Shown here: piece by piece, positions 8,405-19,602 of the stretch
Position numbering within the stretch: the stretch's first letter is position 1
Layout: each line of letters begins with the position of its first letter
From: Ptiloglossa arizonensis
Taxonomy: Eukaryota; Arthropoda; Insecta; Hymenoptera; Colletidae
Reading direction: 5' to 3'
Assembly (NCBI RefSeq): GCF_051014685.1
Contig: NW_027479270.1
Span: forward strand, 62,001 to 126,000
Length of the DNA: 64,000 nucleotides
Notes under the pieces: generated by a model
Seen by the model: the letters and a program-made list of their open reading frames with translations, nothing else
What the model was told of the DNA's origin: nothing
The model's database searches: none
Translations under genes and position numbers: made by a program

Positions 8405-11400
8405 AGAAACGCTTGAGAAACTCAAAATTTTCGCAGTTCTGATGCTCGAAACGAATAACTAGAACCGCCTAGGGGAAAAGTGCGCATACCGTTGTAATCG
8501 GGCGAGTTTCTACTTTCAGATGCAACAGAAATTTTGCGGATTGATCAATCCGTTCGCGAGATATGGCAGTTTGGAGATAAGAAACGCTTGAGAAACTCAA
8601 AATTTTCGCATTTCTGATGCTCGATACGAATAACTAGAACGGCCTCGGGGAAAAGAGCGCATACCGTTGTAATCGGGCGAGTTTCTACTTTCAGATGCAA
8701 CAGAAATTTTGCGGATTGGTCAATCCGTTCGCGAGATATGGCAGTTTGGAGATAAGAAACGCTTGAGAAACTCAACATTTTCGCATTTCTGATGCTCGAT
8801 ACGAATAACTAGAACGGCCTATGGGAAAAGTGCTCGTACCGTTGTAATCGGGCGAGTTTCTACTTTCAGAAGCAACAGAAATTTTGCGGATTGGTTAATC
8901 CGTTCGCGAGATATGGCAGTTTGGAGGTAAGAAACGCTTGAGAAACACAAAATTTTCGCAGTTCTGATGCTCGACACGAATAACTAGAACGGCCTAGGGG
9001 CAAAGTGCGCATACCGTTGTAATCGGGCGAGTTTCTACTTTCAGATGCAACAGAAATTTTGCGGATTGGTCAATCCGTTCGCGAGATATGGCAGTTTGGA
9101 TGTAAGAAACGCTTGAGAAACTCAAAATTTTCACAGTTCTGATGCTCGAAACGAGTAACTAGAACGGCCTAGGGGAAAAGTACGCATACCGTTGTAATCG
9201 GGCGAGTTTCTACTTTTAGATGCATCAGAAATTTTGCGGATTGGTCAATCCGTTCGCGAGATATGGCAGTTTGGAGGTAAGAAACGCTTGAGAAACTCAA
9301 AATTTTCGCAGTTCTGATGCTCGAAACGAATAACTAGAACCGCCTAGTGGAAAAGTGCGCATACCGTTGTAATCGGGCGAGTTTCTACTTTCAGATGCAA
9401 CAGAAATTTTGCGGATTGATCAATCCGTTCGCGAGATATGGCAGTTTGGAGATAAGAAACGCTTGAGAAACTCAAAATTTTCGCAGTTCTGATGCTCGAA
9501 TCGAATAACTAGAACCGCCTAGGGGAAAAGTGCGCATACCGTTGTAATCGGGCGAGTTTCTACTTTCAGATGCAACAGAAATTTTGCGGATTGATCAATC
9601 CGTTCGCGAGATATGGCAGTTTGGAGATAAGAAACGCTTGAGAAACTCAAAATTTTCGCATTTCTGATGCTCGATACGAATAACTAGAACGGCCTCGGGG
9701 AAAAGAGCGCATACCGTTGTAATCGGGCGAGTTTCTACTTTCAGATGCAACAGAAATTTTGCGGATTGGTCAATCCGTTCGCGAGATATGGCAGTTTGGA
9801 GATAAGAAACGCTTGAGAAACTCAAAATTTTCGCATTTCTGATGCTCGAAACGAATAACTAGAACCGCCTAGGGGAAAAGTGCGCATACCGTTGTAATCG
9901 GGCGAGTTTCTTCTTCCAGATGCAACAGAAATTTTGCGGATTGATCAATCCGTTCGCGAGATATGCCAGTTTGGAGATAAGAAACGCTTGAGAAACACAA
10001 AATTTTCGCAGTTCTGATGCTCGAAACGAATAACTAGAACCGCCTAGGTGAAAAGTGCGCATACCGTTGTAATCGGGCGAGTTTCTACTTTCAGATGCAA
10101 CAGAAATTTTGCGGATTGATCAATCCGTTCGCGAGATATGGCAGTTTGGAGATAAGAAACGCTTGAGAAACTCAAAATTTTCGCAATTCTGATGCTCGAT
10201 ACGAATAACTAGAACGGCCTAGGGGAAAAGTACGCATACCGTTGTAATCGGGCGAGTTTCTACTTTTAGATGCAACAGAAATTTTGCGGATTGGTCAATC
10301 CGTTCGCGAGATATGGCAGTTTGGAGGTAAGAAACGCTTGAGAAACTCAAAATTTTCGCAGTTCTGATGCTCGAAACGAATAACTAGAACCGCCTAGGGG
10401 AAAAGTGCGCATACCGTTGTAATCGGGCGAGTTTCTACTTTCAGATGCAACAGAAATTTTGCGGATTGATCAATCCGTTCGCGAGATATGGCAGTTTGGA
10501 GATAAGAAACGCTTGAGAAACTCAAAATTTTCGCAGTTCTGAAGCTCGATACGAATAACTAGATCGGCCTAGGGTAAAAATAACAACTACCGTTGTAATC
10601 CGGCGAGTTTCTACTTTCAGATGCAACAGAAATTTTGCGGATTGGTCAATCCGTTCGCGAGATATGGCAGTTTGGAGGTAAGAAACGCTTGAGATACTCA
10701 AAATTTTCGCAGTTCTGATGCTCGAAACGAATAACTAGAACCGCCTAGTGGAAAAGTGCGCATACCGTTGTAATCGGGCGAGTTTCTACTTTCAGATGCA
10801 ACAGAAATTTTGCGGATTGATCAATCCGTTCGCGAGATATGGCAGTTTGGAGATAAGAAACGCTTGAGAAACTCAAAATTTTCGCAGTTCTGATGCTCGA
10901 AACGAATAACTAGAACCGCCTAGGGGAAAAGTGCGCATACCGTTGTAATCGGGCGAGTTTCTACTTTCAGATGCAACAGAAATTTTGCGGATTGATCAAT
11001 CCGTTCGCGAGATATGGCAGTTTGGAGATAAGAAACGCTTGAGAAACTCAAAATTTTCGCATTTCTGATGCTCGATACGAATAACTAGAACGGCCTCGGG
11101 GAAAAGTGCTCGTACCGTTGTAATCGGGCGAGTTTCTACTTTCAGAAGCAACAGAAATTTTGCGGATTGGTTAATCCGTTCGCGAGATATGGCAGTTTGG
11201 AGGTAAGAAACGCTTGAGAAACACAAAATTTTCGCAGTTCTGATGCTCGACACGAATAACTAGAACGGCCTAGGGGCAAAGTGCGCATACCGTTGTAATC
11301 GGGCGAGTTTCTACTTTCAGATGCAACAGAAATTTTGCGGATTGGTCAATCCGTTCGCGAGATATGGCAGTTTGGATGTAAGAAACGCTTGAGAAACTCA

Positions 11401-12252
11401 AAATTTTCACAGTTCTGATGCTCGAAACGAGTAACTAGAACGGCCTAGGGGAAAAGTGCGCATACCGTTGTAATCGGGCGAGTTTCTTCTTCCAGATGCA
11501 ACAGAAATTTTGCGGATTGATCAATCCGTTCGCGAGATATGCCAGTTTGGAGATAAGAAACGCTTGAGAAACTCAAAATTTTCGCAGTTCTGATGCTCGA
11601 AACGAATAACTAGAACCGCCTAGGGGAAAAGTGCGCATACCGTTGTAATCGGGCAAGTTTCTACTTTCAGATGCAACAGAAATTTTGCGGATTGATCAAT
11701 CCGTTCGCGAGATATGGCAGTTTGGAGATAAGAAACGCTTGAGAAACTCAAAATTTTCGCAGTTCTGATGCTCGATACGAATAACTAGAACGGCCTAGGG
11801 GAAAAATAACAACTACCGTTGTAATCCGGCGAGTTTCTACTTTCAGATGCAACAGAAATTTTGCGGATTGGTCAATCCGTTCGCGAGATATGGTAGTTTG
11901 GAGGTAAGAAACGCTTGAGATACTCAAAATTTTCGCAGTTCTGATGCTCGAAACGAATAACTAGAACCGCCTAGTGGAAAAGTGCGCATACCGTTGTAAT
12001 CGGGCGAGTTTCTACTTTCAGATGCAACAGAAATTTTGCGGATTGATCAATCCGTTCGCGAGATATGGCAGTTTGGAGATAAGAAACGCTTGAGAAACTC
12101 AAAATTTTCGCAGTTCTGATGCTCGAAACGAATAACTAGAACCGCCTAGGGGAAAAGTGCGCATACCGTTGTAATCGGGCGAGTTTCTACTTTCAGATGC
12201 AACAGAAATTTTGCGGATTGATCAATCCGTTCGCGGGATATGGCAGTTTGGA
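8405..12252 (+). repeat. Mosaic satellite block (6-, 7- and 11-unit spacings)
   Basis: Units marked GGCCTCGGGG with AAGAGCGC recur at 8643 and 9693 (six units). Units near 7890-8600 recur at about 9815-10525 (eleven units). The 176 bp unit at 10501-10676, followed by units with GAGATACTC and CTAGTGG, recurs at 11727 (seven units plus one base). Parts of this block are copied again downstream: about 8400-9800 matches about 14004-15420, and about 11.45-12.25 kb matches about 16.18-16.98 kb (offset 4727). Only satellite is present. Confidence 0.85.
10501..10676 (+). repeat. 176 bp monomer with one-base insertion (class of four)
   Basis: This unit reads GGGTAAAAATAACAACTACC where other units have GGGGAAAACTACAACTACC, one base longer, and it also has AATCCGG for AATCGGG further on. 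The same insertion is in units 11727-11902, 13828-14003 and 16454-16629, each adding one base to the phase of everything downstream. The copies at 10501 and 13828 share GGGTAAAAA and TGAAGCTC; those at 11727 and 16454 have GGGGAAAAA and TGATGCTC. They form two pairs. Confidence 0.9.
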
Positions 12253-12777
12253 GATAAGAAACGCTTGAGAAACTCAAAATTTTCGCAGTTCTGATGCTCG
12301 AAACGAATAACTAGAACCGCCTAGGGGAAAAGTGCGCATACCGTTGTAATCGGGCGAGTTTCTACTTTCAGATGCAACAGAAATTTTGCGTATTGGTCAA
12401 TCCTTTCGCGAGATATGGCAGTTTGGAGGTAAGAAACGTTTGAAAAACTCAAAATTTTCGCAGTTCTGATGCTCGAAACGAATAACTAGAACGGCCTAGG
12501 GGAAAACTACACCTACCGTTGTAATCGGGCGAGTTTCTACTTTCAGATGCAACAGAAATTTTGCGGATTGATCAATCCGTTCGCGAGATATGGCAGTTTG
12601 GAGATCAGAAACGCTTGAGAAACTCAAAATTTTCGCAGTTCTGATGCTCGAAACGAATAACTAGAACGGCCTAGGGGAAAACTACAACTACCGTTGTAAT
12701 CGGGCGCTTTTCTACTTTCAGATGCAACAGAAATTTTGCGGATTGGTCAATCCGTTCGCGAGATATGGCAGTTTGGA
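12253..12777 (+). repeat. Three-unit island of domain II type inside domain I
   Basis: These units carry GCGTATTGGTCAATCC with CTTTCGCG, the GTTTGAAAAACTC start, CTACACCTACC, and GATCAG with GGGCGCTTTT soon after. This combination otherwise appears in order only at about 28.71-29.23 kb and 38.68-39.2 kb. It points to transfer between distant parts of the array by exchange or conversion. Confidence 0.75.
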
Positions 12778-15700
12778 GGTAAGAAACGCTTGAGAAACTC
12801 AAAATTTTCGCAGTTCTGATGCTCGACACGAATAACTAGGACGGCCTAGGGGCAAAGTGCGCATACCGTTGTAATCGGGCGAGTTTCTACTTTCAGATGC
12901 AACAGAAATTTTGCGGATTGGTCAATCCGTTCGCGAGATATGGCAGGTTGGAGGTCAGAAACGCTTGAGAAACTCAAAATTTTCGCAGTTCTGATGCTCG
13001 AAACGAATAACTAGAACGGCCTAGGGGAAAACTACCACTACCGTTGTAATCGGGCGAGTTTCTACTTTCAGGTGCAACAGAAATTTTGAGGATTGGTCAA
13101 TCCGTTCGCGAGATATGGCAGTTTGGAGGTAAGAAACGCTTGAGAAACTCAAAATTTTCGCATTTCTGATGCTCGAAACGAATAACTAGAACCGCCTAGG
13201 GGAAAAGTGCGCATACCGTTGTAATCGGGCGAGTTTCTTCTTCCAGATGCAACAGAAATTTTGCGGATTGATCAATCCGTTCGCGAGATATGCCAGCTTG
13301 GAGATAAGAAACGCTTGAGAAACACAAAATTTTCGCAGTTCTGATGCTCGAAACGAATAACTAGAACCGCCTAGGTGAAAAGTGCGCATACCGTTGTAAT
13401 CGGGCGAGTTTCTACTTTCAGATGCAACAGAAATTTTGCGGATTGATCAATCCGTTCGCGAGATATGGCAGTTTGGAGATAAGAAACGCTTGAGAAACTC
13501 AAAATTTTCGCAATTCTGATGCTCGATACGAATAACTAGAACGGCCTAGGGGAAAAGTACGCATACCGTTGTAATCGGGCGAGTTTCTACTTTTAGATGC
13601 AACAGAAATTTTGCGGATTGGTCAATCCGTTCGCGAGATATGGCAGTTTGGAGGTAAGAAACGCTTGAGAAACTCAAAATTTTCGCAGTTCTGATGCTCG
13701 AAACGAATAACTAGAACCGCCTAGGGGAAAAGTGCGCATACCGTTGTAATCGGGTGAGTTTCTACTTTCAGATGCAACAGAAATTTTGCGGATTGATCAA
13801 TCCGTTCGCGAGATATGGCAGTTTGGAGATAAGAAACGCTTGAGAAACTCAAAATTTTCGCAGTTCTGAAGCTCGATACGAATAACTAGAACGGCCTAGG
13901 GTAAAAATAACAACTACCGTTGTAATCCGGCGAGTTTCTACTTTCAGATGCAACAGAAATTTTGCGGATTGGTCAATCCGTTCGCGAGATATGGCAGTTT
14001 GGAGGTAAGAAACGCTTGAGATACTCAAAATTTTCGCAGTTCTGATGCTCGAAACGAATAACTAGGACGGCCTAGGGGCAAAGTGCGCATACCGTTGTAA
14101 TCGGGCGAGTTTCTACTTTCAGATGCAACAGAAATTTTGCGGATTGATCAATCCGTTCGCGAGATATGGCAGTTTGGAGATAAGAAACGCTTGAGAAACT
14201 CAAAATTTTCGCATTTCTGATGCTCGATACGAATAACTAGAACGGCCTCGGGGAAAAGAGCGCATACCGTTGTAATCGGGCGAGTTTCTACTTTCAGATG
14301 CAACAGAAATTTTGCGGATTGGTCAATCCGTTCGCGAGATATGGCAGTTTGGAGATAAGAAACGCTTGAGAAACTCAACATTTTCGCATTTCTGATGCTC
14401 GATACGAATAACTAGAACGGCCTATGGGAAAAGTGCTCGTACCGTTGTAATCGGGCGAGTTTCTACTTTCAGAAGCAACAGAAATTTTGCGGATTGGTTA
14501 ATCCGTTCGCGAGATATGGCAGTTTGGAGGTAAGAAACGCTTGAGAAACACAAAATTTTCGCAGTTCTGATGCTCGACACGAATAACTAGAACGGCCTAG
14601 GGGCAAAGTGCGCATACCGTTGTAATCGGGCGAGTTTCTACTTTCAGATGCAACAGAAATTTTGCGGATTGGTCAATCCGTTCGCGAGATATGGCAGTTT
14701 GGATGTAAGAAACGCTTGAGAAACTCAAAATTTTCACAGTTCTGATGCTCGAAACGAGTAACTAGAACGGCCTAGGGGAAAAGTACGCATACCGTTGTAA
14801 TCGGGCGAGTTTCTACTTTTAGATGCATCAGAAATTTTGCGGATTGGTCAATCCGTTCGCGAGATATGGCAGTTTGGAGGTAAGAAACGCTTGAGAAACT
14901 CAAAATTTTCGCAGTTCTGATGCTCGAAACGAATAACTAGAACCGCCTAGTGGAAAAGTGCGCATACCGTTGTAATCGGGCGAGTTTCTACTTTCAGATG
15001 CAACAGAAATTTTGCGGATTGATCAATCCGTTCGCGAGATATGGCAGTTTGGAGATAAGAAACGCTTGAGAAACTCAAAATTTTCGCAGTTCTGATGCTC
15101 GAAACGAATAACTAGAACCGCCTAGGGGAAAAGTGCGCATACCGTTGTAATCGGGCGAGTTTCTACTTTCAGATGCAACAGAAATTTTGCGGATTGATCA
15201 ATCCGTTCGCGAGATATGGCAGTTTGGAGATAAGAAACGCTTGAGAAACTCAAAATTTTCGCATTTCTGATGCTCGATACGAATAACTAGAACGGCCTCG
15301 GGGAAAAGAGCGCATACCGTTGTAATCGGGCGAGTTTCTACTTTCAGATGCAACAGAAATTTTGCGGATTGGTCAATCCGTTCGCGAGATATGGCAGTTT
15401 GGAGATAAGAAACGCTTGAGAAACTCAACATTTTCGCATTTCTGATGCTCGATACGAATAACTAGAACGGCCTATGGGAAAAGTGCTCGTACCGTTGTAA
15501 TCGGGCGAGTTTCTACTTTCAGAAGCAACAGAAATTTTGCGGATTGGTTAATCCGTTCGCGAGATATGGCAGTTTGGAGGTAAGAAACGCTTGAGAAACA
15601 CAAAATTTTCGCAGTTCTGATGATCGACACGAATAACTAGAACGGCCTAGGGGCAAAGTGCGCATACCGTTGTAATCGGGCGAGTTTCTACTTTCAGATG

Positions 15701-16802
15701 CAACAGAAATTTTGCGCATTGGTCAATCCGTTCGCGAGATATGGCAGTTTGGAGGTAAGAATCGCTTGAGAAACTCAAAATTTTCGCAGTTCTGATGCTC
15801 GACACGAATAACTAGAACGGCCTAGGGGAAAAGTGCGCATACCGTTGTAATCGGGCGAGTTTCTACTTTTAGATGCAACAGAAATTTTGCGGATTGGTCA
15901 ATCCGTTCGCGAGATATGGCAGTTTGGAGGTAAGAAACGCTTGAGAAACTCAAAATTTTCGCAGTTCTGATGCTCGACACGAATAACTAGAACGGCCTAG
16001 GGGAAAACTACAACTACCGTTGTAATCGGGCGAGTTTCTACTTTCAGGTGCAACAGAAATTTTGAGGATTGGTCAATCCGTTCGCGAGATATGGCAGTTT
16101 GGAGGTAAGAAACGCTTGAGAAACTCAAAATTTTCGCAGTTCTGATGCTCGAAACGAATAACTAGAACCGCCTAGGGGAAAAGTGCGCATACCGTTGTAA
16201 TCGGGCGAGTTTCTTCTTCCAGATGCAACAGAAATTTTGCGGATTGATCAATCCGTTCGCGAGATATGCCAGTTTGGAGATAAGAAACGCTTGAGAAACT
16301 CAAAATTTTCGCAGTTCTGATGCTCGAAACGAATAACTAGAACCGCCTAGGGGAAAAGTGCGCATACCGTTGTAATCGGGCAAGTTTCTACTTTCAGATG
16401 CAACAGAAATTTTGCGGATTGATCAATCCGTTCGCGAGATATGGCAGTTTGGAGATAAGAAACGCTTGAGAAACTCAAAATTTTCGCAGTTCTGATGCTC
16501 GATACGAATAACTAGAACGGCCTAGGGGAAAAATAACAACTACCGTTGTAATCCGGCGAGTTTCTACTTTCAGATGCAACAGAAATTTTGCGGATTGGTC
16601 AATCCGTTCGCGAGATATGGCAGTTTGGAGGTAAGAAACGCTTGAGATACTCAAAATTTTCGCAGTTCTGATGCTCGAAACGAATAACTAGAACCGCCTA
16701 GTGGAAAAGTGCGCATACCGTTGTAATCGGGCGAGTTTCTACTTTCAGATGCAACAGAAATTTTGCGGATTGATCAATCCGTTCGCGAGATATGGCAGTT
16801 TG
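12778..16802 (+). repeat. Shuffled second copies of domain I units
   Basis: About 12.78-13.86 kb matches about 7.53-8.60 kb (offset 5252, thirty units plus the two inserted bases). About 14.00-15.42 kb matches about 8.40-9.82 kb (offset 5603, thirty-two units plus three). The GGCCTCGGGG units again sit 1050 bp apart (14244 and 15294). After about 16.18 kb it follows 11.45-12.25 kb. The offset remainders agree exactly with the four one-base insertions, which supports the alignment. Confidence 0.85.
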
Positions 16803-19602
16803 GAGATAAGAAACGCTTGAGAAACTCAAAATTTTCGCAGTTCTGATGCTCGAAACGAATAACTAGAACCGCCTAGGGGAAAAGTGCGCATACCGTTGTA
16901 ATCGGGCGAGTTTCTACTTTCAGATGCAACAGAAATTTTGCGGATTGATCAATCCGTTCGCGGGATATGGCAGTTTGGAGATCAGAAACGCTTGAGAAAC
17001 TCAAAATTTTCGCAGTTCTGATGCTCGAAACGAATAACTAGAACGGCCTAGGGGAAAACTACAACTACCGTTGTAATCGGGCGCTTTTCTACTTTCAGAT
17101 GCAACAGAAATTTTGCGGATTTGTCAATCCGTTCGCGAGATATGGCAGTTTGGAGGTAAGAAACGCTTGAGAAACTCAAAATTTTCGCAGTTCTGATGCT
17201 CGAAACGAATAACTAGAACGGCCTAGGGGAAAACTACAACTACCGTTGTAATCGGGCGCTTTTCTACTTTCAGATGCAACAGAAATTTTGCGGATTGGTC
17301 AATCCGTTCGCGAGATATGGCAGTTTGGAGGTAAGAAACGCTTGAGAAACTCAAAATTTTCACAGTTCTGATGCTCGAAACAAGTAACTAGAACGGCCTA
17401 GGGGAAAAGTACGCATACAGTTGTAATCGGGCGAGTTTCTACTTTTAGATGCAACAGAAATTTTGCGGATTGGTCAATCCGTTCGCGAGATATGGCAGTT
17501 TGGAGGTAAGAAACGCTTGAGAAACTCAAAATTTTCGCAGTTCTGATGCTCGACACGAATAACTAGAACGGCCTAGGGGAAAAGTGCGCATACCGTTGTA
17601 ATCGGTCGAGTTTCTACTTTCAGATGCAGCAGAAATTTTGCGTATTGGTCAATCCTTTCGCGAGATATGGCAGTTTGGAGGTAAGAAACGCTTGAGAAAC
17701 TCAAAATTTTCGCAGTTCTGATGCTCGAAACGAATAACTAGAACGGCCTAGGAAAAAACTCCACCTACCGTTGTAATCGGGCGAGTTTCTACTTTCAGAT
17801 GCAACAGAAATTTTGCGGATTGATCAATCCCTTCGCGAGATATGGCAGTTTGGAGATAAGAAACGCTTGAGAAACTTAAAATTTTCGCATTTCTGATGCT
17901 CGATACGAATAACTAGAACGGCCTATGGGAAAAGTGCTCGTACCATTGTAATCGGGCGAGTTTCTACTTTCAGAAGCAACAGAAATTTTGCGGATTGGTT
18001 AATCCGTTCGCGAGATATGGCAGTTTGGAGGTAAGAAACGCTTGAGAAACTCAAAATTTTCGCAGTTCTGATGCTCGACACGAATAACTAGAACGGCCTA
18101 GGGGAAAAGTGCGCATACCGTTGTAATCGGTCGAGTTTCTACTTTCAGATGCAGCAGAAATTTTGCGTATTGGTCAATCCTTTCGCGAGATATGGCAGTT
18201 TGGAGGTAAGAAACGCTTGAGAAACTCAAAATTTTCGCAGTTCTGATGCTCGAAACGAATAACTAGAACGGCCTAGGGGAAAACTCCACCTACCGTTGTA
18301 ATCGGGCGAGTTTCTACTTTCAGATGCAACAGAAATTTTGCGGATTGATCAATCCGTTCGCGAGATATGGCAGTTTGGAGATAAGAAACGCTTGAGAAAC
18401 TCAAAATTTTCGCAATTCTGATGCTCGATACGAATAACTAGAACGGCCTAGGGGAAAAGTACGCATACCGTTGTAATCGGGCGAGTTTCTACTTTTAGAT
18501 GCAACAGAAATTTTGAGGATTGGTCAATCCGTTCGCGAGATATGGCAGTTTGGAGGTAAGAAACCCTTGAGAAACTCAAAATTTTCGCAGTTCTGATGCT
18601 CGAAACGAATAACTAGAACGGCCTAGGGGAAAACTACAACTACCGTTGTAATCGGGCGAGTTTCTACTTTCAGATGCAACAGAAATTTTGCGGATTGATC
18701 AATCCGTTCGCGAGATATGGCAGTTTGGAGATAAGAAACGCTTGAGAAACTCAAAATTTTCGCAGTTCTGATGCCCGAAACGAGTAACTAGAACCGCCTA
18801 GGGGAAAAGTGCGCATACCGTTGTAATCGGGCGAGTTTCTACATTCAGATGCAACAGAAGTTTTGCGGATTGATCAATCCGTTCGCGGGATATGGCAGTT
18901 TGGAGATAAGAAACGCTTGAGAAACTCAAAATTTTCCCAGTTCTGATGCTCGACACGAATAACTAGAACGGCCTAGGGGAAAAGTGCGCATACCGTTGTA
19001 ATTGGGCGAGTTTCTACTTTCAGATGCAACAGAAATTTTGCGGATTGGTCAATCCGTTCGCGAGATATGGCAGTTTGGAGGTAAGAAACGCTTGAGAAAC
19101 TCAAAATTTTCGCAGTTCTGATGCTCGACACGAATAACTAGAACGGCCTAGGGGAAAACTACAACTACCGATGTAATCGGGCGAGTTTCTACTTTCAGGT
19201 GCAACAGAAATTTTGAGGATTGGTCAATCCGTTCGCGAGATATTGCAGTTTGGAGGTAAGAAACGCTTGAGAAACTCAAAATTTTGGCAGTTCTGATGCT
19301 CGAAACGAATAACTAGAACGGCCTAGGGGAAAACTACAACTACCGTTGTAATCGGGCGAGATTCTACTTTCAGATGCAACAGAAATTTTGCGGATTGATC
19401 AATCCGTTCGCGAGATATGGCAGTTTGGAGATAAGAAACGCTTGAGAAACTCAAAATTTTCGCAGTTCTGATGCTCGAAACGAGTAACTAGAACCGCCTA
19501 GGGGAAAAGTGCGCATACCGTTGTAATCGGGCGAGTTTCTACATTCAGATGCAACAGAAGTTTTGCGGATTGATCAATCCGTTCGCGGGATATGGCAGTT
19601 TT
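16803..19602 (+). repeat. 16-mer higher-order repeat, copy 1 (2800 bp)
   Basis: Sixteen distinct variant units in fixed order. Diagnostic bases: GGATTTGTC (17119), GAAACAAGTAAC (17378), ATACAGTTG (17415), CGGTCGAG with GCAGCAG (17604-17632), AGGAAAAAACT (17750), CCCTTCGCG (17829), AAACCCTTG (18561), CTACATTCAG with AGAAGTTTT (18838-18864), TTTTCCCAG, AATTGGG (18992), CCGATG (19168), TTTTGGCAG (19283), GAGATTC (19358). Each recurs exactly 2800 bp on. Confidence 0.95.
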
